Source of the DNA: Bacillota bacterium
GTDB lineage: Bacteria; Bacillota; Clostridia; Peptostreptococcales; Anaerovoracaceae
Reading direction: 5' to 3'
DNA length: 64,000 nt
Assembly: GCA_023415235.1 (NCBI GenBank)
Contig: JAEZLP010000035.1
Span: 1 to 64,000, forward strand
Within the stretch, counting starts at the first letter, position 1; the number at the start of each line of letters is the position of its first letter. The position numbers and the translations under genes are program-made. This document shows, in pieces, positions 17,265 to 27,656 of the stretch. The notes beneath the pieces are model-generated. The model did not search any database, was not told the origin of the DNA, and worked only from the letters and a program-made list of their open reading frames with translations.

Positions 17265-17274
17265 TTCATTATTT

Positions 17275-17315
17275 AACCCCTTGACAGCAGGGATGCCCTA
17301 TAGTCAAGGGGTTTT
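17275..17315 (+). terminator. Second hairpin with short T-run
   Basis: AACCCCTTGAC (17275-17285) pairs perfectly with GTCAAGGGGTT (17303-17313), with an inner AGGG/CCCT pair in the loop and TTTT at 17312-17315. It resembles an intrinsic terminator for a plus-strand RNA, although the T-run is short. Confidence 0.5.
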
Positions 17316-17609
17316 GTGCTCATGTACATGGATTGATTATAAAGATTGCTGCAAGTGGCTTGTAACAATGGATTTAAAGCTACTTGTCCTACTCAAGGGT
17401 TATATCAGGGGTTGGCACTCCCCCCGGAGTTACTGGTTCGAATGTTATCCTGTTGCCGGATAGATTGATTACGTAACCGCTCTCCATAAAGGAGAAATTC
17501 TCATCATCATCTATGGCCGCACTTAGAAGCGTATATATCTTCTCTGCAATTTTTCCTATGCAAAGTGTAGAGAAATAAGTGTCGGATGCCGTAGGATCTT
17601 TCGTCAAAC

Positions 17610-17638
17610 TTTACAACCGCCCTAGTGTACATTATACT
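17610..17638 (+). promoter_or_regulatory. Promoter of the TetR-family gene
   Basis: TTTACA (17610-17615) and TATACT (17633-17638) are separated by 17 bases. The ribosome site AAAGGAGGA and the ATG at 17676 follow after about 35 bases. Confidence 0.65.
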
Positions 17639-17675
17639 GAAGTGGTAGGAGATTCTGGAAAGGAGGATCCCATTT

Positions 17676-18248
17676 ATGTCGCATCGCACGTCGTCAGGCT
17701 ATACCACAAAGAGAATGCTGGCAGACTCCCTGAAAAAGCTGATGGTAGCGAAACCACTGAACAAAATCAGCGTCCGCGAAATCACCGAAGATTGTGGAGT
17801 CAACCGTCAAACCTTTTATTATCATTTTCATGATATCTTTGATCTTCTGGAGTGGTTATTCCGGGAAGAGGCATTCGTGCTTTTCGAGGATCGCTCCAAC
17901 ACCCTTACTCTAAGCGAGGGTGTGCTTCGACTGCTTGAATATATCCGGGATAACGAGGAGCTTTGCCGCTGCGCGCTGCAGTCTTTGGGGCACAAGCATC
18001 TCAGAAAATTCTTCTACGACGGATTTAATAACGTCATACTCTCGCTTGTCAATGAGAATGCATCCGACCTGAATGTGTCCGAAGAGCATAAAATCTTTAT
18101 TTCCCACTTTTATACCATATCCTTTTCCGGCTTTATCGAGCATTGGCTTCAAGAAGGGTTGCAGGAGGACCCGGAAGAGATCATCCGACTGTGTGAGATT
18201 ACCATGGAGGGGAATATTCGAGGAGCACTGGAACGGTTTCAGGAGTAA
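17676..18248 (+). CDS. TetR/AcrR-family regulator, DhaS-like
   Basis: A 190-residue protein with an N-terminal helix-turn-helix (residues about 12-55; KISVREITEDCGVNRQTFYYHFHDIFDLLEW shares the usual TetR recognition-helix pattern) and a C-terminal helical ligand domain of the TetR_C-8/DhaS type. AAAGGAGGA precedes the ATG. Its stop overlaps the convergent prepilin peptidase gene by 10 bases. No dihydroxyacetone kinase genes lie nearby, so its target is unknown. Confidence 0.88.
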   Translation: MSHRTSSGYTTKRMLADSLKKLMVAKPLNKISVREITEDCGVNRQTFYYHFHDIFDLLEWLFREEAFVLFEDRSNTLTLSEGVLRLLEYIRDNEELCRCALQSLGHKHLRKFFYDGFNNVILSLVNENASDLNVSEEHKIFISHFYTISFSGFIEHWLQEGLQEDPEEIIRLCEITMEGNIRGALERFQE

Positions 18249-18943
18249 AAGAAGCCGGCAAACGCAAGAATTTCAGCCCGAAAGAGAACATACAACGACG
18301 TTGAGACTGCAATGAACGGTCCAAGGGGCTGCTCGTCCTTCGCGTTCAGTTTTCCCAAAATCAAACCGATACCGAAAACAAACGCGCTGGAGAAAATCGT
18401 CAGAAGCAGAACGGCCACAACACCCGCCAGTCCCAGCATAAGACCAATCGCCGTAAACAGTTTTACATCGCCGAATCCCATTGCCTCCTTTTTAAAGGCA
18501 AGCTTTCCCACAATTCCTATTGTAAGGATGCTGCCTCCCCCCGCCAGAGCGCCCGCCAAGAGAGATAAAAATGAGGAATGATACGGAATGAGGCCGAGGG
18601 CGGCTGCTGCCAGAGCAATCACAAACTGATCCGGTATGATTTTATACTTCCTGTCCGCCATGCCAATCTGCAGAAGAATCCAGAGAGACGCTACTCCCGG
18701 AATCGCATAGAGAAAACCTTGCTCCACAAGCTTCATCGATGCAGCGGCAAATACCAGAATAAAAACCGCCGTCCATGGATGCTTTTTTATTCTTTCCCCC
18801 CACATTTCACGATCAGGCTCCTGGTTGTAGTCGCAAAGCCATTTGGCCGGTATTCGATTGAAGGCATAAACGGACGTGCTTCCGGCAAGAATCCCCATGA
18901 AAAGAGAAAATGCAATTTTGATCAGGATCGTTACAGTTTCCAC
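18239..18943 (-). CDS. Prepilin peptidase (A24 family), no methylase domain
   Basis: About 234 residues with several membrane helices. The two catalytic aspartates of type IV prepilin peptidases are visible in MADRKYKIIPDQ and GFGDVKLFTAIG. The N-terminal cysteine-bearing methyltransferase part of PilD/ComC is missing, so this is a short TadV/FlaK-like form. The start is placed at GTG 18941-18943, preceded by AAGGGGG; a longer frame upstream has no ribosome site. No pilin, secretion ATPase or Tad genes are in the window, so its substrates must be encoded elsewhere. Confidence 0.82.
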   Translation of the reverse strand: METVTILIKIAFSLFMGILAGSTSVYAFNRIPAKWLCDYNQEPDREMWGERIKKHPWTAVFILVFAAASMKLVEQGFLYAIPGVASLWILLQIGMADRKYKIIPDQFVIALAAAALGLIPYHSSFLSLLAGALAGGGSILTIGIVGKLAFKKEAMGFGDVKLFTAIGLMLGLAGVVAVLLLTIFSSAFVFGIGLILGKLNAKDEQPLGPFIAVSTSLYVLFRAEILAFAGFFYS

Positions 18944-19266
18944 TTTACCCCCTTGAGGAAAGCTCTGCTTTCCCGTCCAATTCGTGATAACAAAACCCCT
19001 TTTTTCCTTTATTTTACCAGACAACAGCGGCATCGACAAGAAAGGATCGGAGTCGACACGGGACATCGGTTATAATTAGGATTATTTTCTGGATACCAAT
19101 TTACTTTTATTCATCTTCCCTGTAAAATAAAGGAATACATATACCAAAGAACCCGTATTCATAAAAAGTAATCGGCCCTGTCATTGCATCGTTACAAAAT
19201 CCAAGTCTTAAATTTCGAAATGGAACACTGCTATATTTTGCTTCAGTGCAGAAGGAGCCTTGCCCT

Positions 19267-21921
19267 ATGAAAAAAGTTAATTTGAGTTTCATGGCTGTAA
19301 TGATCATCAGTCTGGTTATTATTCTCATCATGAATACGATGGCTGTTTTTGCGTATCGTGACGAAGTGGTGTCCATCGAAGCCCGCAAGGATAACATGCT
19401 GAGCCTGAATATTAAATATACCTATCTGATGAACAGCTTGAATACCAATGCGAAACAATATTTCCTCACCAACGACGAGCGCTTTAAAACAACCTTCTAT
19501 CATCTTCTGAACGAGTATCTCGACAATGATTCCATCGCCTTGGACTACCGTGTCATGACGGAGAAGCAGGCAAGCGACAATCTGAAAAAAATCCTGTCCG
19601 AAAAAGATTTTACCATTTCCTCCCAGGTGGAATACATTCAGCTCGATTCTAGCGAACAAAAAGTCCATCAGGCTTTTTTGGAACAATACCAGATTCTTAT
19701 CGATATCCTGACGGAGGCGGTCAATGAAAGAAAGCAGACCGGCGTCATGTCTCTCGCTTTTGACTCTTCCTATGAAAAGCAAGTTGAGCTGCTCCAAAGC
19801 CTGACCAGAGAATACATCAACAGACAGAACCGGATGGAGGACGAGGCTCTGATGCGGCAGAACGTACTGGAATACTCCCTTGTCGTCGTCACTCTTGCTT
19901 TATTGGCTTTTGCAACCGCCACCTTCTATCTCATCTTAAGGGAAAATGCTTATAATTCCTACTTCAGCAAGCTTTATAATACGGTGGTTGAAAACTTCGA
20001 CGGCGGCATCGCCATTCTGGACAAGGACTACCGTTTTGACTACATGAACACCAAGTACAAGGAGATTCTTGGAATCTCCGCGGAGGATCCCAGTGGAAAA
20101 ACGCTGCATGACACGCTTGAAAACAGGCTTGCCGATAAGCTCGAAAGCGCCACCTTGGAAAATTCCAGCGGGGAAGGAAAGCTTGATCTTATTATCTGCA
20201 ATAGGAAAAAGAATATCATATACAGCTATTTTACTATCGAAGACGACCGGGGGAACAATAAATATGTCCACCTGATCCGGGATGCAACGAAAACAGAAGA
20301 GCTGCAGGCCCAGCTTCAAAAACAGCTGAAGGAAATCAATTTCTATTCCCAAGCCAAGGATTCCTTTATCGCGAACATCTCCCACGAAATCAAAACACCG
20401 ATCAATGCGATTCTGGGAATGGTTCATTTTTTGAAAAGCACCCGGCTTTCGCAGAATCAAAAGGATCTGGTCCGCAAGATTGAAACCTCTTCCGACATCC
20501 TGCTGACCATTATCAGCGACGTACTGGATCTGTCAAAAATTAAAAACAATTCCCTCAGCCTGTATCCTACCGACTTTTCATTGGAAATGGTTATTAAAAA
20601 TATTGAGGATATGTTTTCCAACCAATTAGCTTTTAAGGGCATAGAGTGGCAAACCAGCTTCGATTTCAGCAGCGATTTATGCCTGCATCTGGACAAAACC
20701 CGTTTTGTCCAGGTTCTGGTCAACCTGATCAACAACGCATGCAAATTTACCGAATCCGGATACGTCAAGCTTTCTGTAGAGACCTTGTCTGAAAATGCGG
20801 ATATGGTGCTGCTTCAGTTCTGCGTGGAGGACACGGGGATCGGGATCGCCGAAAAGGATATTTCCAAGCTTTTCCGCGAATTTGAACAGCTGGAAAATCA
20901 CTTGACTAAACAGCATCAGGGCACAGGACTGGGCCTTTATATCTGTAAAAATATTATCGAAAGCATGGACGGCCGCATGTGGGTGAAGAGCACCAGGGGA
21001 AAGGGAAGCAAATTCTATTTTTCCCTTCCTGCAAAGAAAGCGCTGGGGCATAAGTTCAGCGCCGCCGCGAATGTGATCAACACAATCCCCTTTGACGGAA
21101 GCGGCGGGAAAGCACTTGTTGTTGAGGATACGGAAATCAACGCGGAGGTCGCGGTCAAGCTTCTCAACGATGCAAATATCGCATGCGATACGGCCGCAGA
21201 CGGTGAAGGGGCTATCGAGATGTGCAGGAATAAGCCTGACGACTACTATGATGTAATCCTGATGGACATTCATATGCCCATTATGGATGGTTATACCGCC
21301 GCCGGTATCTTGAAAAAAAACATGGGTGTGACCAGTCCCATCGTTGCCCTGACCGCTTCCGACATCAATGACCAGATCCGTGAGGAACATGCGGACACCA
21401 TTGAATCTTTTATTTTAAAACCTTTCAGGGCCGCCGCATTCTACAACGCCATCTCTCCGTATTTCTCCAGGCACGAAGAAAATCTGCCCACGGACGGCGA
21501 AGAAAAAAAAGCCGGCATTGCATCAGATGCGGGACCAGGCGTGAAGCAGCACGGCAGCGAGCCGGAAGGCGCAGAGGAGTGTGTTGAGAAAGAACGAAGA
21601 AATCCCTTTGCGGGACGGGAAGATGCGATTAAAAATCTGGGTGGCCTGGAGTCAATCTATTTTAAGCATTTGGAAAAATTCAAGGTCAATTATGCCAACA
21701 CTGCCGAATATATCGCCGAACTGCTCGATGAGAAAAATTTTGATGAAGCCAGGCGTCTCGCCCACTCCGTCAAGGGTTTGTCGGGGACTTTAGGAATGCT
21801 GGATGTGATGGAGGCCAGCGCGGAATTGGAAAAAGCCATCCTGAAAGGTGAAGACTACGATCTGACTGTCGAACTGGAGAATTTCGCCGAAGAACTGAAG
21901 ATCGTCATCAATGCCATATAG
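19267..21921 (+). CDS. Hybrid sensor histidine kinase (HisKA-HATPase-REC-Hpt)
   Basis: An 884-residue membrane kinase. A first membrane helix lies at about 8-29, an extracytoplasmic helical sensor at 30-200, a second helix at about 205-225, and a PAS-like domain at 235-340. HisKA follows with the phospho-accepting H373 in NISHEIKTP, then HATPase with the N box NLINNACK and DTGIGI, the receiver with D667 in LMDIHMPIMDGY, and an Hpt domain with H833 in LAHSVKGLSG. The start ATG follows AAGGAG by nine bases. This is a complete phosphorelay up to Hpt, and no partner regulator lies nearby. Confidence 0.94.
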   Translation: MKKVNLSFMAVMIISLVIILIMNTMAVFAYRDEVVSIEARKDNMLSLNIKYTYLMNSLNTNAKQYFLTNDERFKTTFYHLLNEYLDNDSIALDYRVMTEKQASDNLKKILSEKDFTISSQVEYIQLDSSEQKVHQAFLEQYQILIDILTEAVNERKQTGVMSLAFDSSYEKQVELLQSLTREYINRQNRMEDEALMRQNVLEYSLVVVTLALLAFATATFYLILRENAYNSYFSKLYNTVVENFDGGIAILDKDYRFDYMNTKYKEILGISAEDPSGKTLHDTLENRLADKLESATLENSSGEGKLDLIICNRKKNIIYSYFTIEDDRGNNKYVHLIRDATKTEELQAQLQKQLKEINFYSQAKDSFIANISHEIKTPINAILGMVHFLKSTRLSQNQKDLVRKIETSSDILLTIISDVLDLSKIKNNSLSLYPTDFSLEMVIKNIEDMFSNQLAFKGIEWQTSFDFSSDLCLHLDKTRFVQVLVNLINNACKFTESGYVKLSVETLSENADMVLLQFCVEDTGIGIAEKDISKLFREFEQLENHLTKQHQGTGLGLYICKNIIESMDGRMWVKSTRGKGSKFYFSLPAKKALGHKFSAAANVINTIPFDGSGGKALVVEDTEINAEVAVKLLNDANIACDTAADGEGAIEMCRNKPDDYYDVILMDIHMPIMDGYTAAGILKKNMGVTSPIVALTASDINDQIREEHADTIESFILKPFRAAAFYNAISPYFSRHEENLPTDGEEKKAGIASDAGPGVKQHGSEPEGAEECVEKERRNPFAGREDAIKNLGGLESIYFKHLEKFKVNYANTAEYIAELLDEKNFDEARRLAHSVKGLSGTLGMLDVMEASAELEKAILKGEDYDLTVELENFAEELKIVINAI

Positions 21922-22115
21922 ACCATGCAAGGCGCTCCACGGTGAATTTTTCATCTTTGCGAGCCGCGCCGCAGCATAAGGGTATTCTCGTAAAAAACCG
22001 TGAAACCGATCACCGAGTTTGATGCGCAGCATCTCAAACGAGGCGGTTTTCAGAGAATAACCAATGCAAGGCGCCCTACAAAGAATTAACAAGGCGGTTT
22101 TCGGTAAAACACTTA

Positions 22116-23489
22116 TTACAGCCCCCAAAGCTCCTCATCCGTAGGCACGTGATTATCCTTCATATAGTATGCGATCCTGGAAATGTTGATCAGATGCTTG
22201 TAATCCAGATTTTCCGAGATGCTGTTGTTGCCCCAGGAGCCGCAGCCCAGGGTATTGGTCGGAGCCAGCCCGTTGAAGAAGCTGCCTCCCGCACTGGTAG
22301 CGCAGGTCTGATTGACAACAAATCTGCTGACGCACAATTCCTGCCCTGCATATTCAATATGCTCCTTGTTGTTGGAATGAATGGACACGCTATGACCCTT
22401 TCCTTCCTCCTCCAGGTTATCCCGGGCGATTTCCACACCCTCTTCAAAGGTTTTATATCGGAATGCTGCCAGAACCGGGCACATTTTTTCCTTGGCAAGG
22501 ATGTCCTTCTCCCCGCTTCCGTCGGCCTCCACAATAATCACCTTGGTACCCTCAGGAACAGTCAGGCCCGCAAGCTTTGCAATGGTCTGAACGGACTGGC
22601 CCACCGCGTGACGGCTCATGGCTCCCTCTTCAAACATGGCCGCTCTGATAGCCTCCTTATCCTCTGGTTTATTAATGACGAAGGCACCGTTCTTTTCAAA
22701 AACCCGGATCATTTCGTCGTATCTTTCCTCCGGAAGAATGATTGACTGCTCCCCGGAGCAGATGATTCCGTTGTCAAAGATTCTGCCCGCTATGATCTGC
22801 GGCGCAGCAGTTTCGATATCCGCATCTGTGTCAATGATGCACTGAACATTTCCCGCGCCGACGCCCAGAGCTGGTTTTCCGCTGCTGTAGGCAGCCTTTA
22901 CCATTCCCATGCCTCCGGTTGCAATGACGATGTCCGCACTGGAGATGAGATTCTTCGTGTTTTCTCTGGATTGTTGATCCAGTATCTGAATCAGGTACTT
23001 CGGCGCTCCCAGCTTGTCCAGCTCTTTGTTGATCAGTTCCACCGTTTTCGCGCTGCACCGGACCGCCTTATGATGGGGGGTGATGATGATTGCGTTCCCG
23101 CCCTTCAATGCGAACATGGCGTTGCTCATGGGCGTTACGATGGGATTGGTACAGGGGGTAATGGCTGCGACAACACCGATGGGCTTGGCGATCTTTGTAA
23201 TTCCCGTCGTTTCATCCCGCTCGATAATCCCTTTGGATTTTTTCCCTTTCAGACTGTTCCATATGATACGAGCCTTTCCCTTGTTTTTTGCGATCTTGTC
23301 GGCAACGACTCCCATGCCCGTTTCTTCTACCGCAATTTCTGCAAGAAACTCCGCGTTGTCATGCACGACCTTGCCAATTGTCATAACGATCTCATCGATC
23401 TGCTCCTGGGAGAACTTCTCGTATTCCCGCTGCGCCTTTTTTGCCCGAGCAATATATTGGTCAATATAAGCTTTGCTGTCCATTTCCAT
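22116..23489 (-). CDS. CoA-acylating aldehyde dehydrogenase (SucD/acetaldehyde dehydrogenase type)
   Basis: A 457-residue NAD(P)-dependent enzyme that interconverts an aldehyde and its acyl-CoA. The catalytic cysteine is in DNGIICSGEQS, and the cofactor-side segments TPCTNPIVTPMSNAMFALKG and IATGGMGMVKAAYSSGKP are typical of acylating forms. The family includes succinate-semialdehyde, acetaldehyde and sulfoacetaldehyde dehydrogenases; the substrate cannot be set from sequence. The start ATG 23487-23489 lies eight bases after GAGGAGG. No alcohol dehydrogenase or CoA-transferase is adjacent. Confidence 0.88.
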   Translation of the reverse strand: MEMDSKAYIDQYIARAKKAQREYEKFSQEQIDEIVMTIGKVVHDNAEFLAEIAVEETGMGVVADKIAKNKGKARIIWNSLKGKKSKGIIERDETTGITKIAKPIGVVAAITPCTNPIVTPMSNAMFALKGGNAIIITPHHKAVRCSAKTVELINKELDKLGAPKYLIQILDQQSRENTKNLISSADIVIATGGMGMVKAAYSSGKPALGVGAGNVQCIIDTDADIETAAPQIIAGRIFDNGIICSGEQSIILPEERYDEMIRVFEKNGAFVINKPEDKEAIRAAMFEEGAMSRHAVGQSVQTIAKLAGLTVPEGTKVIIVEADGSGEKDILAKEKMCPVLAAFRYKTFEEGVEIARDNLEEEGKGHSVSIHSNNKEHIEYAGQELCVSRFVVNQTCATSAGGSFFNGLAPTNTLGCGSWGNNSISENLDYKHLINISRIAYYMKDNHVPTDEELWGL

Positions 23490-23548
23490 TTTTATTTCCT
23501 CCTCGTAAAACACCGGTGCGTAAATTCGTATCTATTTACACCTTTTCG

Positions 23549-23640
23549 CCGGACCTGGATAACATACCATCTTATCCGGCTCAGGGTATCATATCAGCTT
23601 ATCCGGATTAGGATATTATACCATCTTAGCCGGATCTACA
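23549..23640. repeat. Exact-period 27-bp tandem repeat duplicating the 3' end of fumC
   Basis: The core CCGG occurs at 23549, 23576, 23603 and 23630, exactly 27 bases apart, inside four degenerate copies of one unit. The copy at 23630 is the last codons of fumC (VDPAKMV and stop). The other three lie beyond the stop and, in the same frame, would read YPNPDKLI-stop, YPEPDKMVC and YPGPAKRCK-stop. Most of the 126 bases between fumC and the aldehyde dehydrogenase gene are this repeat. Confidence 0.85.
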
Positions 23641-24998
23641 AACCGGTCAAACTCCTCTTCCGTCAAAATTCCAAGGGAAACTGCCGCCTCTTTCAGAGTA
23701 AGTCCGTCCCGATAGGCGGTTTTTGCAATTTCCGCGGCCTTTTCATATCCGATATGGGGATTCAGCGCCGTCACCAGCATCAGGGATGATTCCAGATTGC
23801 TCCTTATTCTTTCTTCGTTTGGAACGATGCCGGACGCGCAGTGATCATGGAAGGATTCCATAGCGTCCGACAGCAGCCGGACAGACTGAAGCACATTGTA
23901 AATCAGCACCGGCATAAAAACATTCAGCTGAAAATTTCCCTGGGAGGCGGCTATGCCCACCGCAGTATCATTTGCCAACACCTGACAGCAGACCATGGTA
24001 AGCGCCTCGCATTGGGTCGGGTTGACCTTGCCTGGCATGATAGAACTGCCCGGTTCGTTCTCCGGTATGGACAGCTCCCCGATGCCGCACCGCGGACCGC
24101 TGGCCAGCCAGCGCACATCGTTGGCAATCTTCATAAGATCAGCCGCCAGCGCTTTCATCGCCCCATGGACGTTCACCAGCGCATCCTTGCTGGTCAGGGC
24201 GTGGAATTTATTAGGCGCCGTAACGAAATCGGTTCCCGTCAGCTCTGAAATTTTAGCTGCAACCCTTTTTCCGAATTCGGGATGGGTGTTCAGACCGGTT
24301 CCCACCGCTGTTCCTCCTAATGCAAGCTCTCTTGCATATTCCAGGCTGCTTCGGATCATATCTTCCGTTTGCTCGAGCATAGCCGTCCAGCCGCTGATCT
24401 CCTGCCCCAGAGTCAGAGGAGTTGCATCCTGCAGATGAGTTCTTCCGATTTTAATGATATCCTTATAATTCTCGCTTAACGTCCGGAAGGTCTCCTCCAG
24501 GCGGTACAATGCGGGGAATAACCTTTCCTCGATTTCCATGACGGCAGCGATATGCATGGCCGCAGGGAACGTGTCGTTGGAGCTCTGGGCTTTATTCACA
24601 TGATCGTTGGGATGGATCATCTTTCTCCCGAGAATCTGATTTCCCCGGTTGGCGATGACTTCGTTTACATTCATGTTGGTCTGGGTCCCGCTTCCTGTCT
24701 GCCACACAACCAGCGGGAAATGGTCGTCCCATCTTCCCTCCAGGATCTCATCACAGGCTGAGGCGATTGCATCCGCTATGACCGGTTCCAGCTGCGATAG
24801 TTCCAGATTCACGATGGCGGCGGCTTTCTTGACAAAAGCAAACGCCCGGATGATCTCCATCGGCATTTTTTCCGTACCGATTTTAAAGTTTTCAAGACTT
24901 CTCTGAGTTTGAGCTCCCCAAAGCTTGTCTGTCTCCACGGCAATTTCTCCCATGGAGTCATGCTCCATTCTGTACCCTTTCAATTCATCCCTGCTCAT
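23616..24998 (-). CDS. fumC: Fumarate hydratase, class II
   Basis: A 460-residue iron-independent fumarase that interconverts fumarate and malate. The signature GSSIMPGKVNP is present near residue 315, along with the TGSGTQTNMNVNEVIANR and SSNDTFPAAMHIA substrate-site segments and GRTHLQDATPLTLGQE. The start ATG 24996-24998 (MSRDELKGYRMEHDSMG) is six bases after AAAGGA; the longer frame upstream has no ribosome site. Its final nine codons are one copy of the 27-bp repeat array. Confidence 0.95.
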   Translation of the reverse strand: MSRDELKGYRMEHDSMGEIAVETDKLWGAQTQRSLENFKIGTEKMPMEIIRAFAFVKKAAAIVNLELSQLEPVIADAIASACDEILEGRWDDHFPLVVWQTGSGTQTNMNVNEVIANRGNQILGRKMIHPNDHVNKAQSSNDTFPAAMHIAAVMEIEERLFPALYRLEETFRTLSENYKDIIKIGRTHLQDATPLTLGQEISGWTAMLEQTEDMIRSSLEYARELALGGTAVGTGLNTHPEFGKRVAAKISELTGTDFVTAPNKFHALTSKDALVNVHGAMKALAADLMKIANDVRWLASGPRCGIGELSIPENEPGSSIMPGKVNPTQCEALTMVCCQVLANDTAVGIAASQGNFQLNVFMPVLIYNVLQSVRLLSDAMESFHDHCASGIVPNEERIRSNLESSLMLVTALNPHIGYEKAAEIAKTAYRDGLTLKEAAVSLGILTEEEFDRFVDPAKMV

Positions 24999-25079
24999 AA
25001 CATATCCTTTCTCTGAAATCAATTCCCGTAAAGAACCTGCCGGCGCCCCATTCAGTCGTGCCATTCGGTTGAATCAACA

Positions 25080-25109
25080 AGTGCCGCACCAATCCATCAG
25101 TGCGGCACT
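25080..25109. terminator. Hairpin between glnS and fumC
   Basis: AGTGCCGCAC (25080-25089) and GTGCGGCACT (25100-25109) form a perfect 10-bp stem. On the minus strand it follows the glnS stop by about 14 bases and is followed by TTGTTGATTC, a weak T-tract. It probably terminates or attenuates glnS transcripts. Confidence 0.55.
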
Positions 25110-25122
25110 ATCCTTCATTCTA

Positions 25123-26787
<1,665 letters not shown>

Positions 26788-26981
26788 ATACTCTCCTCCT
26801 TGAAAACGATCCTGCTAAACCGGCGGGGACAAGGCCGCGCACCGGCATGTTCATTATACCATCGAAATCTATTATGTGCAAAATTTTATTTGGTATTTTC
26901 CCGGACTCTAAAGCCTTCCAAAGGGTTGGGAAAGATGGGATCCAATTGCAAAAAGCACCCAAATATTAAGGGAAATACTCC

Positions 26982-27010
26982 TTGATATTTTTTTAATTAA
27001 TTGCTAAAAT
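26982..27010 (+). promoter_or_regulatory. Promoter of the Lrp/AsnC-family gene
   Basis: TTGATA (26982-26987) and TAAAAT (27005-27010) are 17 bases apart on the plus strand, 27 bases before the start codon. Confidence 0.65.
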
Positions 27011-27037
27011 AGTTTAATAATAAAGGTGGTGATAATA

Positions 27038-27496
27038 ATGGACACAATTGATTCCAAAATTCTTGAAGTTTTACAGGAAAATTCGAGAGTTTCCATCTCC
27101 GACCTGAGCAAGCAGGTAAACCTTTCTTTGTCGGCTGTCAGCGAGCGATTAAAGAAGCTGGAAGCTTCAAGTATCATAGAAAAGTATACCGTAATTCTGG
27201 ACTCCAAGGCGCTTGGACAGGAATTGACCGTTTTGATGAACTTAAGTCTGGAAAATCCACGGGACACAGAGGAATTCTTCGAAATGGTAGGTAAGGAAAA
27301 TGAAATCCTGGAATGTCACTATGTAACCGGCGAGTATGACTACATTCTCCGGATCACTACGAAAAACACGGCCACTCTGGAAGCGCTTATGAATCGGATC
27401 AAGGCAATCCCCGGCATAAAACGGACTCAGACCAATGTAGTCCTTTCCAGCCTGAAGCATCTGTACAGCGTATCCCCGAAGGCATTGGAAAAATAA
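27038..27496 (+). CDS. Lrp/AsnC-family transcriptional regulator
   Basis: A 152-residue protein with an N-terminal winged helix (DSKILEVLQENSRVSISDLS, recognition helix LSLSAVSERLKKLE) and a C-terminal RAM domain (CHYVTGEYDYILRITTKN) that binds amino acids and assembles octamers. The start ATG follows AAAGGTGGTGA by five bases. It is monocistronic, with its own promoter and terminator. The ligand and targets are unknown. Confidence 0.92.
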   Translation: MDTIDSKILEVLQENSRVSISDLSKQVNLSLSAVSERLKKLEASSIIEKYTVILDSKALGQELTVLMNLSLENPRDTEEFFEMVGKENEILECHYVTGEYDYILRITTKNTATLEALMNRIKAIPGIKRTQTNVVLSSLKHLYSVSPKALEK

Positions 27497-27502
27497 AATA
27501 TA

Positions 27503-27535
27503 AAAAAGGTTGTCTTAACTGACAACCTTTTTTGC
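27503..27535 (+). terminator. Terminator of the Lrp-family gene
   Basis: AAAAAGGTTGTC and GACAACCTTTTT form a perfect stem around TTAACT with a T-run, seven bases after the stop codon. The symmetric A and T flanks could let it work in both directions, for thiolase too. Confidence 0.85.
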
Positions 27536-27656
27536 TTATTAATGATATTGGTAATCACGGTAGTTTCTCGAATGAGCCTTGGCAGCATTCTGCACCGCTG
27601 GTGCAGTTTAATGATGCGATTCGCCACCGGCGAATGAGGTAAGCTGCCGTGTTTAA

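Larger units (their letters stand above)
16877..17675. other. 799-base gene-poor region
   Basis: No convincing coding frame is present. The region holds a possible plus-strand promoter near 17114-17143, two stable hairpins at 17226-17264 and 17275-17313, and the TetR promoter at 17610-17638. A minus-strand 72-codon frame (17389-17607) lacks a ribosome site and starts at TTG, and is not called. Confidence 0.6.

Noticed and set aside
17281..17463. 60-codon plus-strand frame
   Set aside because: It lies across the terminator-like hairpin at 17275-17313, has a composition rich in Cys and Trp that looks accidental, and has no ribosome site.
17389..17607. 72-codon minus-strand frame ending FEPVTPGGVPTPDITLE
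   Set aside because: It starts at TTG, has no ribosome-binding site, overlaps the TetR promoter region and has no recognisable family. It could be a gene remnant but cannot be supported.
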